From: Medicago truncatula | Taxonomy: Eukaryota > Streptophyta > Magnoliopsida > Fabales > Fabaceae | DNA: 64,000 nt | Direction of reading: 5' to 3' | NCBI RefSeq assembly: GCF_003473485.1 | Contig: NC_053042.1 | Location: 39,522,762-39,586,761, forward strand | In this document: positions 9,494-19,270 of the stretch, in pieces | How positions within the stretch are numbered: position 1 is the stretch's first letter | Layout: each line of letters starts with the position of its first letter | Made by a program: the position numbers and the translations under genes | Notes under the pieces: generated by a model | Told to the model about the DNA's origin: nothing | The model's database searches: none | The model's input: only the letters and a program-made list of their open reading frames with translations

Positions 9494-12490
9494 ATGGCAT
9501 CTTCAAGTTCTGCCGGTGGTTCTTCATCGAATATGGATATAGATACTCCTGCTTATGAAATCAAAGGAAGAACTATGTCGATTGAGGAATGGGATCTAAT
9601 CATTCAAGCGGAAAATCCAGTGGATTTCACTTCTCTAACTCATCATGGATGCGACTTGGTAAGATTCTACAAAAAGCAGAAGCTGATGAGTTACTTCAGT
9701 CTTCTCAACGGTCCTACTTATGAAGTGCTTGTCAGACAATTCTGGGTAAGAGCTTCAGTGTTTGACAAAGTTGCTACTAAACAGGAAGAAGCTCAGATGA
9801 TTCTGGTTGATCCTACTTTGGAGGGAAAAACCAGAGAAGAAATGGGTCTACTCGCCTTCACTGGGACTGAGATTAGATCAAACGTCATGGGGATTCCTGT
9901 AACAATCAATGAGCATGTGATTGCTCAAGCCATGAGAAGGGATGCTTCTGGGACATACGATGGAGAAGAGATTCCTAACCCCAGAACAAGCCCATGGAAG
10001 GAGATAGTAAACAACACTATCTACGGATCAAAGGATGCTAAGCCTTACAGCACCTTAAGCATGGAAAAGAAAATGCTGCTGAAGATCCAAAATGAAAACA
10101 TTTTTCCCAAAGGTGGAGGAAATGATCAACCTTCACTTGGTCACAAAGTCTTTCTGCATCACACCATCTCTCAGGAAACAACAATGAACGTTCCCAAGTA
10201 TATGTTTAAATACATGATCAAGGAACTCAAGAAGAGCCAGATGGAGAACAGGAAGTTTGTTCCCTATGGAAGGCTGCTCTCCATAATCTTTCAAGAAGGA
10301 GGACTCCTAAGTGCCCTGAAAGACGTGGGTATTTATGATAATCAGAAGCTGGGAGCAGTCACAGGAAAAATAATCAATGGGGCAACTCTAGTCAAGATGA
10401 GGCTGATTTCAACATGCAGGAAACTAGATACAGATATGCATGAATCTGATGTCATATCTGATCTAGTCACTCATCACATCCCTATCTGCAAGAAAGATCC
10501 CCTGGATGTGCAGAGGGCCTACATCTTAGACTACTACAAGAGCTACAACAAGAAAATCAGCCTGAAAGATATCCCAGAAGAAATGTATGGTGGTGATCTG
10601 CCTGTGGCCAAAGGCAGAAACTCTAAAAAGAAGCAGATCACCAAGGAAGAATACCTTGCTGAAGATGCTACTGAGGTGGGTGCTCAGAAGCATAAGAAAG
10701 CTAAGAAGGAAAAATCTGCTATGTCCACCATTCTTGAGGAAGTGGAGGATTTGGATGATGTCCCTCTTATCAGAAAAAGGACAAGGAGTACTCAAGAAAC
10801 AGCAGAACAGCCTGCTTCTGAACAAGCTGGTTCTGAACAAGCTGCTTCTGATCAAGCTGCTTCTGAAAAGCCTTCAAGTCCCAAAAATAAAAGAGAAGCT
10901 GCTCTTCAGACCATCAAAAGGAAGAGGTCTAATTCAACAAGAAATCTGAAGACAGCTGAAGGAAGAAGGGAAGAAATGTTGAAAGAACTGGAAGAGAACT
11001 GGGATGAAGACTCTAACCCCAAGAAGGCAAAAAGGACTGCAACTTCTGAGCCCATAGTCATGCCCAGCTTCGAAATGACTGCAGAAATGGAGCAGTATAC
11101 TAGGGAGGTTGCTGCATCCAAGATAGCAGAGAAGAAAAGGATGAAGATTTTGTATGAAGAAGAAAGGGATGAACGTCTCAAGGCTGCAGGGTATGTGCCT
11201 ACTCCTGACATTGCTGCTTTAGCATCGGAGTTAGAAACTGTTAAGTATGGAGCAACTCTGCTTTCTCAAGCCTTGAAGAATAAGCAAGCTTCAGGAGCAA
11301 CTTCATCAGAACCAGCTTCAGAAGCTCCAGAAGTAGTTCATCCAGAAGCTCAGTCTTCAGGTAATCCATCTAATGCTCCAACTAATACTCAGATTCCATC
11401 TCTACCCTCTTCACCCTCTTCATCATCAACAGAATCAGATGACAAACCCCTTAGCCAACACATAGACAAGCTTCTTAAAACCAAACCTACCAAACTAACA
11501 GATTTAGGAACACTTGACTGGGAGCAAACTCAAATAGAATTTTCTAAGAATAGAATTAAACTTTGTGAGAAATTCAATTTGCCTCCTACTCATCCACTCT
11601 ATCCAGATAATCCTGAACCTGTTAGTGTACAACAACCTCAACCCAACCCAGAACCTACAACAAACTCACCACATAACTCAACCACACAAAAAGCCTCTGA
11701 AGTAGCTTCAGATGCAACTACTTCAGAAACTCCCCAACACCAAGAATCTTCAACCCTTCACAACTTAGAAAAACATCTAGGTGGTGAAATGCAACCAACA
11801 CCCACTAAGGCCTCTAAGACAGTTCCTGAAAAGACTGTTTTGGAAACCCAAACAGAAACCCAAACCATCCCTGAGCAAACTGTTCAGGAGCAAACTGCCT
11901 CTGAACAAGTTGCTTCTGACCAAACAGCTCCTGACCATCAAACAATACCCTCTGACCATCAAACAACAGAACAACAACAACCAGACTCACCCACTATAAT
12001 AGACTTAACCTCTGACCAACCAACCACATCAAATACAACTCAAACTGAACCTTCACCCATCCCTGACCATATCCTAGAGTCTGAGTATATAGAGGAACAG
12101 CTGATCAGACTTAGTGATGAGATTCAGGCACTGATTCTTCGCAGAACAGTTCCTGCACCTCCTATTCACTATTATGATCAGTGGATAGATCTTCAGAAGA
12201 GCTTTGATGAGTTGCTGGATCAACTCAGAACCAAATGTGTGTCATCTCACTCTGCAATGCTGAAGAAGCTTTTGGATGATATGCATGAAGCAGCTAAGGA
12301 CAAAGAGCTGAATTATGTACCTCTTCTGGACATCACTCCTTTCTATCCTGAAGAAGAGTATATCACAAGAGCTGCAAGAATTCATGCTGGGCATGTAAGA
12401 AGAATGAGGGAAAAGGATGAGCTACTTAAGAAGAAAGATGAACAGATCAAGTATCTCTTAGAACAGCTGTATAAGCAAGCCCAACCTTAG
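9494..12490 (+). CDS. Sirevirus third ORF (envelope-position protein)
   Basis: This 998-codon uninterrupted ORF occupies the position of the so-called env-like gene of SIRE1-type elements. Residues about 25-380 form a dense, conserved-looking region (IEEWDLIIQAENPVDF, VRQFWVRASVF, EHVIAQAMRRD, HIPICKKDPLDVQRAYILDY) like the putative plant transposon protein domain found in legume elements. It is followed by basic Lys-rich segments and a long Ser/Thr/Pro/Gln/Glu-rich stretch (about 430-860) with many ASEQ-type repeats. The end is charged and looks like a coiled coil (MREKDELLKKKDEQIKYLLE). I see no signal peptide or clear membrane span, so an envelope function is not supported by sequence; a structural or RNA-binding role is equally possible. 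Confidence 0.85.
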   Translation: MASSSSAGGSSSNMDIDTPAYEIKGRTMSIEEWDLIIQAENPVDFTSLTHHGCDLVRFYKKQKLMSYFSLLNGPTYEVLVRQFWVRASVFDKVATKQEEAQMILVDPTLEGKTREEMGLLAFTGTEIRSNVMGIPVTINEHVIAQAMRRDASGTYDGEEIPNPRTSPWKEIVNNTIYGSKDAKPYSTLSMEKKMLLKIQNENIFPKGGGNDQPSLGHKVFLHHTISQETTMNVPKYMFKYMIKELKKSQMENRKFVPYGRLLSIIFQEGGLLSALKDVGIYDNQKLGAVTGKIINGATLVKMRLISTCRKLDTDMHESDVISDLVTHHIPICKKDPLDVQRAYILDYYKSYNKKISLKDIPEEMYGGDLPVAKGRNSKKKQITKEEYLAEDATEVGAQKHKKAKKEKSAMSTILEEVEDLDDVPLIRKRTRSTQETAEQPASEQAGSEQAASDQAASEKPSSPKNKREAALQTIKRKRSNSTRNLKTAEGRREEMLKELEENWDEDSNPKKAKRTATSEPIVMPSFEMTAEMEQYTREVAASKIAEKKRMKILYEEERDERLKAAGYVPTPDIAALASELETVKYGATLLSQALKNKQASGATSSEPASEAPEVVHPEAQSSGNPSNAPTNTQIPSLPSSPSSSSTESDDKPLSQHIDKLLKTKPTKLTDLGTLDWEQTQIEFSKNRIKLCEKFNLPPTHPLYPDNPEPVSVQQPQPNPEPTTNSPHNSTTQKASEVASDATTSETPQHQESSTLHNLEKHLGGEMQPTPTKASKTVPEKTVLETQTETQTIPEQTVQEQTASEQVASDQTAPDHQTIPSDHQTTEQQQPDSPTIIDLTSDQPTTSNTTQTEPSPIPDHILESEYIEEQLIRLSDEIQALILRRTVPAPPIHYYDQWIDLQKSFDELLDQLRTKCVSSHSAMLKKLLDDMHEAAKDKELNYVPLLDITPFYPEEEYITRAARIHAGHVRRMREKDELLKKKDEQIKYLLEQLYKQAQP
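10801..10872 (+). repeat. 15-bp tandem coding repeat in the third ORF
   Basis: A unit close to gcttctgaacaagct repeats about four times and encodes ASEQ-type peptides. A second, looser cluster occurs at about 11870-11990. The unit contains the element-wide GCTTCTGA motif. Confidence 0.75.
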
Positions 12491-12737
12491 TTGCACACCC
12501 AACTCTAGCTTGTTTTTACTTTTGTTCTGTGTAGTCTTATCTTTGTACCTTAACCTTCATTTATAAATATTATCATTGTTTCTGAAATATTATGTTCTAT
12601 TTTTTTTAACTCTAATGATATTTATTGATTTTAATGTCATATGCTCTGATACTTCTTGCTCTGATACTTATTATGTTTTTATTTGGTTATATGCTCTGCT
12701 ACTCTGTCTTTTGTTCTTATTCTTTTTTGTTGATGAC

Positions 12738-12917
12738 AAAAGGGGGAGTAAATGTATAGTATTTTTAAGGCACTGAGCCCTGCTATAACCACTTCTAAAT
12801 TTCTTTTAAATACTTCTGATTTGATTTTATAAGTATTTTATTGAAATTTAATTAATAAGAATAGAACTTAGGGGGAGCTTACAAACCTCACCTTAAAGAA
12901 CTATTAGACTCAGGGGG
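12738..12917 (+). promoter_or_regulatory. extra polypurine tracts upstream of the 3' LTR
   Basis: GGGGGAG tracts occur at 12742-12748, 12871-12877 and 12913-12919, before the LTR-adjacent one. The second and third share the 19-base sequence gggggagcttacaaacctc. Multiple polypurine tracts are a described hallmark of Sireviruses. They may act as additional plus-strand primers. Confidence 0.75.
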
Positions 12918-13003
12918 AGCTTACAAACCTCTGTCCCAGTAGTCAACTTATTAATTAGATCAACAACAATTGAACATTTTAAATACTATTGTTTGTCATC
13001 ATC

Positions 13004-13017
13004 AAAAAGGGGGAGAT
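13004..13017 (+). promoter_or_regulatory. main polypurine tract
   Basis: AAAAAGGGGGAGAT directly abuts the first base of the 3' LTR (13018). This is the position required to prime plus-strand DNA synthesis in an LTR retrotransposon. Confidence 0.92.
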
Positions 13018-14326
13018 TGTTGGAACAAAATGTGTTTCACAATGAACCTTATTAAGTTTTGATGATAACAAGGTATTAAAAATTGTCAATTGGTTATTAC
13101 TAATAATTGTTCAAGTGTACAGGACCAAAGGCTACTCAAGTTATTTCAATAGGTCTTGGAAGAACAATGGAAAGAAAAAGAAATTCTGAGCATCTGAAGA
13201 AAACTGCTCCTGAAGCTAAACTGCTCCTGAAGCTAAACTGCTCCTGAAGAGATGACGTCATCAGAAGCAGAAAGTCATCAGAAGCAATATTTTCATCAGA
13301 AGCAAAAGTTTTCATCAGAAGCAATATTTTCACCAGAAGCTACATTTGATCCTTTAATCAAACTGAAGATTCAAAGTTGCTGATTCTCAATTCAGTCTTA
13401 TCAAAGAAGAACGAAGAACTGAAAGGGAGGTATCAACGGATATATGGATAACACTGAGCACTTGTCTCTCATTAATAGAGTTGACAAAGTACAAGTGTAC
13501 AACCACTACCTCCACTACTCTGTTTTCTGTCTACGCTACAAGACAAAACAACAGCCATGCCTGCAGAATTTGTACAACTCAAGATGGGAATGAATTTGAA
13601 GTTTATTCTTCAAAGGACTACACCCAAATCAGGCAAAGGATCACTGGTGGATAATCAAAGGATTTCAAACGACTCTTTAGACGTGCTGATTATCTCAACG
13701 TCTCTTTCACGCCTCTATATAAAGGAGTGAAGACTTGAAGATAAAATAGAGATATACATAAGTTCAAAAGCGCCAAAACTCTGTCAATTTGATTCTACAA
13801 AGCACACTGAATTTCTGCACTGATTTGATACATCTTAGAAATTCAAAGTCTAGAGTCTTTTCTGTATTGTATTGTGAACACCACTGATTGTATATCAAGT
13901 GTTCAATTCAAACTCAATTCTCTGTATTTTTGTTTGATTAGAAGTCTCTTGCCTGCGTGCTTGAGCATTAGAAGTCTCTTGCTTAGTGCTTGAGCATTGG
14001 AAGACTCTTGCGTGTGTGCTTGAGCATAGTTTTGTGAAGTCTCATACTTAGAAAGTATTGAGCAGTTGTAATCTTTGTGATTATAGTGAAATCTCCTTGG
14101 AAGTGCAAGGGGGACTGGACTACTTCCGTGTTGTGGAAGGAACCAGGATAACTGCTTGTGTCTTTGTCTTTCTTTTCTCTGCTCTGTTCTTTTCCGCTGC
14201 AATCTGACTCTGATCATTTCATCAGAAGCAATCAAACTGCTTCTGAAGTTTTATCAGAAGAAGTATTTTTTAAGAGAAAAAGAAAACACAATTCAACCCC
14301 CCCCCTTCTTGTGTTTTTCACCTTCA
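13018..14326 (+). repeat. 3' long terminal repeat
   Basis: This 1309-bp copy matches the 5' LTR except for two substitutions seen by eye (gagcatctg versus gagcatttg, caacggat versus caacagat) and one extra C in a C-tract near the end. It carries the same TATA box (about 13714) and TGACGTCA (13253-13260). It could also drive readthrough antisense to the LINE remnant. Confidence 0.95.
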
Positions 14327-14331
14327 GTATT
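14327..14331 (+). repeat. 5-bp target-site duplication, right copy (GTATT)
   Basis: Identical to 2362-2366, which confirms both ends of the Sirevirus and its insertion into the LINE coding frame. Confidence 0.95.
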
Positions 14332-16134
14332 AACCATTTTGAACACCATTTGATTCCAATAAAACCACATTTTCCACAAAATAGTGCAAAATAACTGTGA
14401 GCCTAATTTATCTTTCTTTTCTAACCAATTTAAAAGCCAGCTACTAAGAGATGAGTGTAACGGGACATGGATGCCAAGGCTAGATGAGAACCAAACTAAC
14501 TTAGCAAAATTGCATTCCATGAAGAGGTGGTGAGCTGTTTCAGTTTCAGAATTGCACATCGGACACAAAGGCTCAATTTTAACCCCTTTCTTAAACAAGT
14601 TTCCTCTGGTGGGTAAGATGTTTTGTGACAACCTCCAGATAAAGTTCTTAACTCTATTTGGGAGATTTACACGCCAAATTTCTTTCCACAGCTTCTCATG
14701 GGCATCATGTGATGATCCCGGTAGAACATTCTTTCTTTCCTCGCCTAACAAGTGATAAGCTGAACGCACGGAGTAATTCCCATGCTTTTCTCCAGACCAA
14801 ATCAAAGTATCTTCCGGAAGTCTACAAGATAAATGAATGTTAACAATGAGCCTTGACTCAAAATGATTGAAAACGGAGAAGATCAAATCTCTATTCCACT
14901 GCTTGGTGTCTTGATCAATAAGAGCGCAAACATATGCATCTTGTTGGAGTATTGTAGATTGACTCTGCACTCTTGAAGTGCCTCTGTTTGGAAGCCAGTT
15001 GTCATGCCAAATTCTGACTTTCTCTCCATTTCCAATTCTCCATTTGCTACCTTTTTCAATTACATCTCTAGCACTCATGATACTCCTCCAAGCATAGCTA
15101 GGAGAAAAACCCATCTTGGCCTCCAAAAAGCTTCCCCGCGGGTGATACCGGCTTTTAAAGACTTTCCCCATTAGCGTATCTTCTCCGGTCAGGAGCCTCC
15201 AACAATGTTTTCCAAGAAGCGCTTTGTTGAAATCACTAAAACCTCGAAAATCCATCCCGCCTTTGGTCTTAGCCTTGGACAATCGCTCCCAACTCATCCA
15301 ATGAATTTTCCGTTCTCCTTCTTTTGCTCCCCACCAGAATTTTGACAATAAACCTTCAATCTCATTACAACAACCTTCAAGTAATTTGTAGCAACTCATA
15401 ATATAGCTCGGAATGGCTTGCGCCACTGCTTTGGTCAAAACCTCTTTCCATGCTCTTGACAAAAATTTCTCTTTCCATCCCTTCAACTTTTTCCAGACAC
15501 GATCAATAACAAAGGAGAAAATTTCCTTCTTGAATCTACCAAACACCACTGGAAGACCTAGGTATTTAGTATGGGACATCACAGTCTTTACTTTCATCTT
15601 GTTACAGATCATTTCTTTTTCCTCTTCACGCACATTTCGACTAAATGATGCCTCAAACTTATCCAAATTGACGACTTGTCCAGAAGCCATCTAGTAAGAA
15701 TTAAGAACCTGCAAGATTGTCTCAGCTTCTACTACATTTGCACGCGCAAACAACAGACTATCATCCGCAAATAACAGATGTGAAATTATGGGCGCCTTTC
15801 TAGCTACTTGGATGCCATGGATCTTCTTGAGCTTAGCTTCTTTTGACAACAAACCTGACAAAACATCAGCGCATAGAATAAACAGGTAAGGGTATAGGGG
15901 GTCCCCTTGTCGAAGGCCTCTTTCAGGGGAGATTGGCTTGCTGGGTTGGCCATTGATCAAAATATAATAAGAAACAGATGAGATACACCGAAGGACAAGA
16001 CCAACAAAAGCCTCAGGAAATCCCATGGCATGCAACATTCCACGAACAAAATTCCACTCAATTCTATCATAAGCCTTTGACATGTCCAATTTAATAGCCA
16101 TTGTTCCCTTCTTCCCTTTCTTCTTCTTTTTCAT
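14332..16134 (-). pseudogene. LINE ORF2, reverse transcriptase and zinc-binding part
   Basis: Minus-strand reverse-transcriptase motifs are present: AIKLDMSKAYDRIEW, RGLRQGDPLYPYLFILCADV and HLLFADDSLLFARA (catalytic Asp pair). The zf-RVT region follows, with WRLLTGEDTLMGKVFKSRY and PLCPMCNSETETAHHLFMEC (Cys/His zinc ligands). One in-frame TAG at 15691-15693 splits the frame before ASGQVVNLDKFEASF, where related LINEs read through. Upstream of 16134 a different frame encodes QSAFVKGRLITDNALI up to the truncation point, so a small deletion probably shifted the frame near 16135. The protein is therefore dead, but the sequence is little decayed. Confidence 0.9.
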
Positions 16135-16267
16135 CCAATGAGTGCATTGTCAGTGATCAATCTTCCTTTCACAAAGGCACTTTGCGAAGAATAATGACTT
16201 TAAGAGTAGCGTAAAGGAAGAAAAAAAAATATGCATTTTAGATTATTTTGGTATGGTTCTTACTTCT

Positions 16268-16307
16268 TAATTAAAATATATATTTTTTTTAAAGGTAATT
16301 AAAATAT
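16268..16307 (-). mobile_element. tail-only retroposon insertion
   Basis: The direct repeat taattaaaatat (16268-16279 and 16296-16307, exact) encloses a T-run and aaagg. Same logic as the insertion at 1645-1696. The AT-rich repeat makes chance somewhat more likely here. Confidence 0.5.
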
Positions 16308-16722
16308 GTTTGTTGTGTCAAAGAAAATTAAATATGTCTGATTTATGCTAAGTTTGTTAGAACTAACAAATATGCATCTTTAGTTAAAAATCATGCGAAA
16401 AGAACATAATTTTTTTATTAGTTTTGTCCAAATGTAAATTATATCAATTAGACAAACAAGTGAAAAACTATTAAAATTGCATTGGAAATTACTTGTAACA
16501 TGGACATTTTTTTTTAATGTGACAATTATTATAAAATAAATGAAGTATTTTTATATTTAGTTCAATCATACTCGTTGGTTAGAATTCTAACTACTTATTG
16601 TAACAAAAAAAAAAAAAAGAATACTAGCTACTTACGTACAATTGAGTCCAACAATTTTAAGTTCTGCATTATTTGTAACTTTCTTTACAAAATGGTCTTA
16701 CATATAAGGATGAGGATGAGGA

Positions 16723-16766
16723 AGATGTCATATTTTTTTATTTTTTTTTGACAAGAGATGTCATAT
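16723..16766 (-). mobile_element. tail-only retroposon insertion
   Basis: The direct repeat agatgtcatat (16723-16733 and 16756-16766, exact) encloses a T-rich run ending gacaag. Confidence 0.6.
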
Positions 16767-17017
16767 ATTATTCGCTCCATGTCATATTAATCATTGATCA
16801 TTAGTTCATGCTTACTAAAAAAAATTGTAAATCCTTAAAAAAAAATTGCAAACGAAAGAGATGTATAAAATTCGTTTTACTAAAGTATAAAGTATATTTA
16901 TAAATACGAGTACAATAGGAAATATAAGATTGAAATGTGGCTATGGTTGAATGGAGGAGTTACGAAGTATGGTGATAAGAGAGGTTAGGGGTTTATCTAC
17001 TTCTAAAATCATATAAT

Positions 17018-17068
17018 ACCAACAATTGTCATTTTTTTTTTATTTTTTTAAAACCAACAATTGTCATT
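17018..17068 (-). mobile_element. tail-only retroposon insertion with 16-bp duplication
   Basis: accaacaattgtcatt occurs exactly at 17018-17033 and 17053-17068, separated only by a T-rich run of 19 bases. The duplication length is typical of LINE-mediated insertion, and there is essentially no body between tail and duplication. Confidence 0.7.
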
Positions 17069-17223
17069 AATATTAATTTGGGTCATGTTAATTTGTGCTT
17101 TTAGAGCACATATTAAGCAATTCAAAAACAGAGTTTTTTTCTTAAATTTTGTTCAATTAATTAAAAGTAGAAAATTAAATTCAAATACATTAATTACAAC
17201 AAAATATTTCTATTTTTATTCAT

Positions 17224-17385
17224 TAATTTGTGTCTTAAGGCACAAGATAAAGATCTTAAAATTAAATTAAATAATAAATATTGCATTGAAAAGATAAGTT
17301 TTTAAGTTGTTAAGGTTTAGAATGCACAATTTTCAAAGTTAAGTTTCTACATTTAGTTTCTTATCTTGTGTCCTTAGGACACTAG
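17224..17385. repeat. short foldback (MITE-like) repeat
   Basis: A segment with tgtcttaaggcacaagata (about 17231-17249) is repeated in inverted orientation around 17360-17382, where the centre is the palindrome gtgtccttaggacac. A related palindrome, gtgcttttagagcac, lies at 17095-17109. Target duplications were not identified. Confidence 0.5.
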
Positions 17386-17675
17386 TTAACAAGATCCATA
17401 TATATATATATATATACACACATAAAGAAAATTGAATGTATTTGATCTAATTAAATTTAGACCAAATATATTCGACATTTCGTTTATCTTTAAGATTAAA
17501 ATTAGCAGTTATTAATCATAATCATTTACTTCATTTTTGTTGAACAATTTAATAATATTAATTATTGTATTTTTTATGTGACAAAAAGTCTAATGAAGGG
17601 GAAATTGAGATTGCAATTTCCTCAACAAATGGAGAGATCTGCACCCCTAATGAAGAGTCTGATGATAATGTTCAT

Positions 17676-17778
17676 GTGAGTTTAACTCAATTGGTAGTGA
17701 CGATATATTATATATGTAAGGGTTATGTTCGAACTCCGGATACCCCACTTATTAATCTTAAAAAAAAAATAAAAAAAT
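17676..17778 (+). repeat. tRNA-like short SINE
   Basis: gtttaactcaattggtag (A box) and atgttcgaactccgg (B box) are about 40 bases apart and followed by an A-rich tail. This is the same family as the copies at 54958-55057 and 45023-45103. No clear target duplication was found for this copy. Confidence 0.6.
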
Positions 17779-18559
17779 TAGCTATCATACTATTTTGGTG
17801 ATTTCCAAAATAATGGAATCACTTTGGAACCAAAAGTTGTAACTCTTCACCAAGAGTTGTAACACTTCATGGGAATCATTCATATATATTGGAGCCTTTG
17901 GAAAAGGGGTGCTTAACGAACTTTAGGATCGATTCAAGTGTATATGATCATAACCTTTGACAAAGGAGTGCTTAATGAACCATATCATTGATTCAATTCA
18001 AATGAGTGTTTTCTCTCATGTGAAGGGTCATATATAGCCTTATAAACACTTGACATTTGGGCATTAATTTAGACACGAAACAAAAAAGAGGAATTTTGTT
18101 ACATTAACGACATAATTCTCCCCCCATTTTCCTGTGAAATAGTTAGAGGAGCCTCTCTCTAGGTTTTTCTTCCACCTATGTTTCGCCCCTCCATTATATT
18201 GGAGAACACCCCCTCCGCAATGGAGGTTTGTTTCCCCTTTGCAATAGAGGCTTCCCCCTTCCTTGTGAAAGCTCACTTTGTTACTTGATACCACCTTATT
18301 CCCACCACCATCGAGATCTAAGTCTAGTTACCACAACACCACCATCACTCCTCTTGTTCTCACCGACCCATATCTACAAGACCATTTCATCAACAACATT
18401 ATCGGGAAGCCCTCTCTATTGCTATCGGTACCCACTAAGAAACTCAGTTTTGTGTTTTAACTATCTAGTTGAGGTACCGATCTAGAATGTCGTGCTCTCT
18501 GTCTCGATCAAATGCTCTCCTCCGGAGCCGCCACCGCATATGAAACAGATCTCCTGCTT

Positions 18560-19270
18560 TGGTTCCCTGGACCTGTTACCACCATCTACTCAAAATCTGA
18601 TGTAGGATCCCCACCCATCAAAAACTCTTCTGCCACCTCCAAAAAACCATCCTTCAAATGCACTTCATGCAGCCAACTTTTTAAAAAAAAGCACATTGAG
18701 ATCGGACATTAGTTCAAACCACATAAGGATTGCCTTCACTGACCTTAAATTCCCTTAAATTCTCCACACAAACCTCTTAAATGAAAAATGTATCATCCGT
18801 ATATTGAAAATAGGACATCGTCTCCTCCGATACAAGTGTTTGGAACCCATTGATAAAACCAACCTCCATCCTCTTTAGACATTAGAACACCCCACCTCTC
18901 CGTGGCCAACAAGAATAAAAATTGCTCGAAAGGACCCCTTCCTACAAATTACCACTTCCTCCGTTCGACTTTCGTTTAGCAAAATCGACATTGAACCCGA
19001 GAACACCCAAACCTTCACCCAACCTCTTCACTTTACATCAAAACAAAACATGAACATATAACATAAAAAATTTCAACTTGCCAAATCATAAGCATTTTTG
19101 AAATCCATTTGGAAAACTATACTACATAATTTCTTTGACCTCTTTGCTAGATCTACCACATCATTTAACATCAACACCTCATCCACCAAATACCTTCCCT
19201 TAACGACAACCGAAACAATATAATACATTACCTCTGCTACCTTTTGGTGAAAACCTTAGATAATATACCC
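18560..19270 (-). pseudogene. decayed LINE reverse transcriptase
   Basis: On the minus strand, frame-hopping translation gives recognisable reverse-transcriptase pieces. These are a GRYLVDEVLMLNDVVDLAK-like start (about 19195), SIVFQMDFKNAYDLASWNFL (about 19060-19125), a run resembling the region before the catalytic box, and QYTDDT (about 18790-18807), which corresponds to the YADD box. Many stops and frameshifts separate them. It is an old relic, more decayed than the LINE at 1747-16185 and from a different family. Confidence 0.7.

Larger units (their letters stand above)
2367..14326 (+). mobile_element. complete Sirevirus-type Ty1/copia retrotransposon
   Basis: This is an autonomous-looking LTR retrotransposon of 11,960 bp. 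In order it has a 5' LTR, a primer-binding site, gag, a pol overlapping in another frame, a long third ORF, several polypurine tracts and a 3' LTR. Domain order protease, integrase, reverse transcriptase, RNase H places it in Ty1/copia. The 1.3-kb LTRs, the tRNA-Met primer site, the long gag with a coiled coil, the extra ORF after pol and the repeated GGGGGAG tracts fit the Sirevirus lineage (SIRE1 of soybean is the type element). All three ORFs are uninterrupted. The LTRs differ by two substitutions and one C-tract length change as far as could be read by eye. It is inserted in the opposite orientation to the LINE it disrupts. Confidence 0.95.
1747..16185 (-). mobile_element. 5'-truncated LINE split by a Sirevirus
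   Basis: This is a minus-strand non-LTR retrotransposon. It is flanked by a 16-bp direct repeat, gaagaataatgacttt, at 1734-1749 and 16186-16201, whose last Ts merge with the tail. A poly(A) tail (plus-strand T run, about 1747-1764) sits next to the left copy, as target-primed reverse transcription predicts. The LINE is truncated at its 5' end: only the latter part of the reverse transcriptase, the zinc-binding/connection region and a C-terminal RNase H domain remain. The Sirevirus at 2367-14326 divides it. Removing that insert and one GTATT copy leaves the LINE frame continuous across the junction. Confidence 0.92.
16202..18560. other. AT-rich intergenic spacer with small insertions
   Basis: No gene is supported. 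The stretch contains three tail-only insertions (16268-16307, 16723-16766, 17018-17068), a short foldback repeat near 17224-17385, a TA microsatellite (about 17397-17417) and a tRNA-like SINE (17676-17778). Open frames at 17565-17801 and 18064-18485 run through these repeats and are not believed to be genes. Confidence 0.7.

Noticed and set aside
18512-18712. Zinc-finger-like peptide (FKCTSCSQLF)
   Set aside because: It is antisense to a decayed LINE reverse transcriptase; the Cys pair lacks the His pair at the right spacing and no neighbouring fingers exist.
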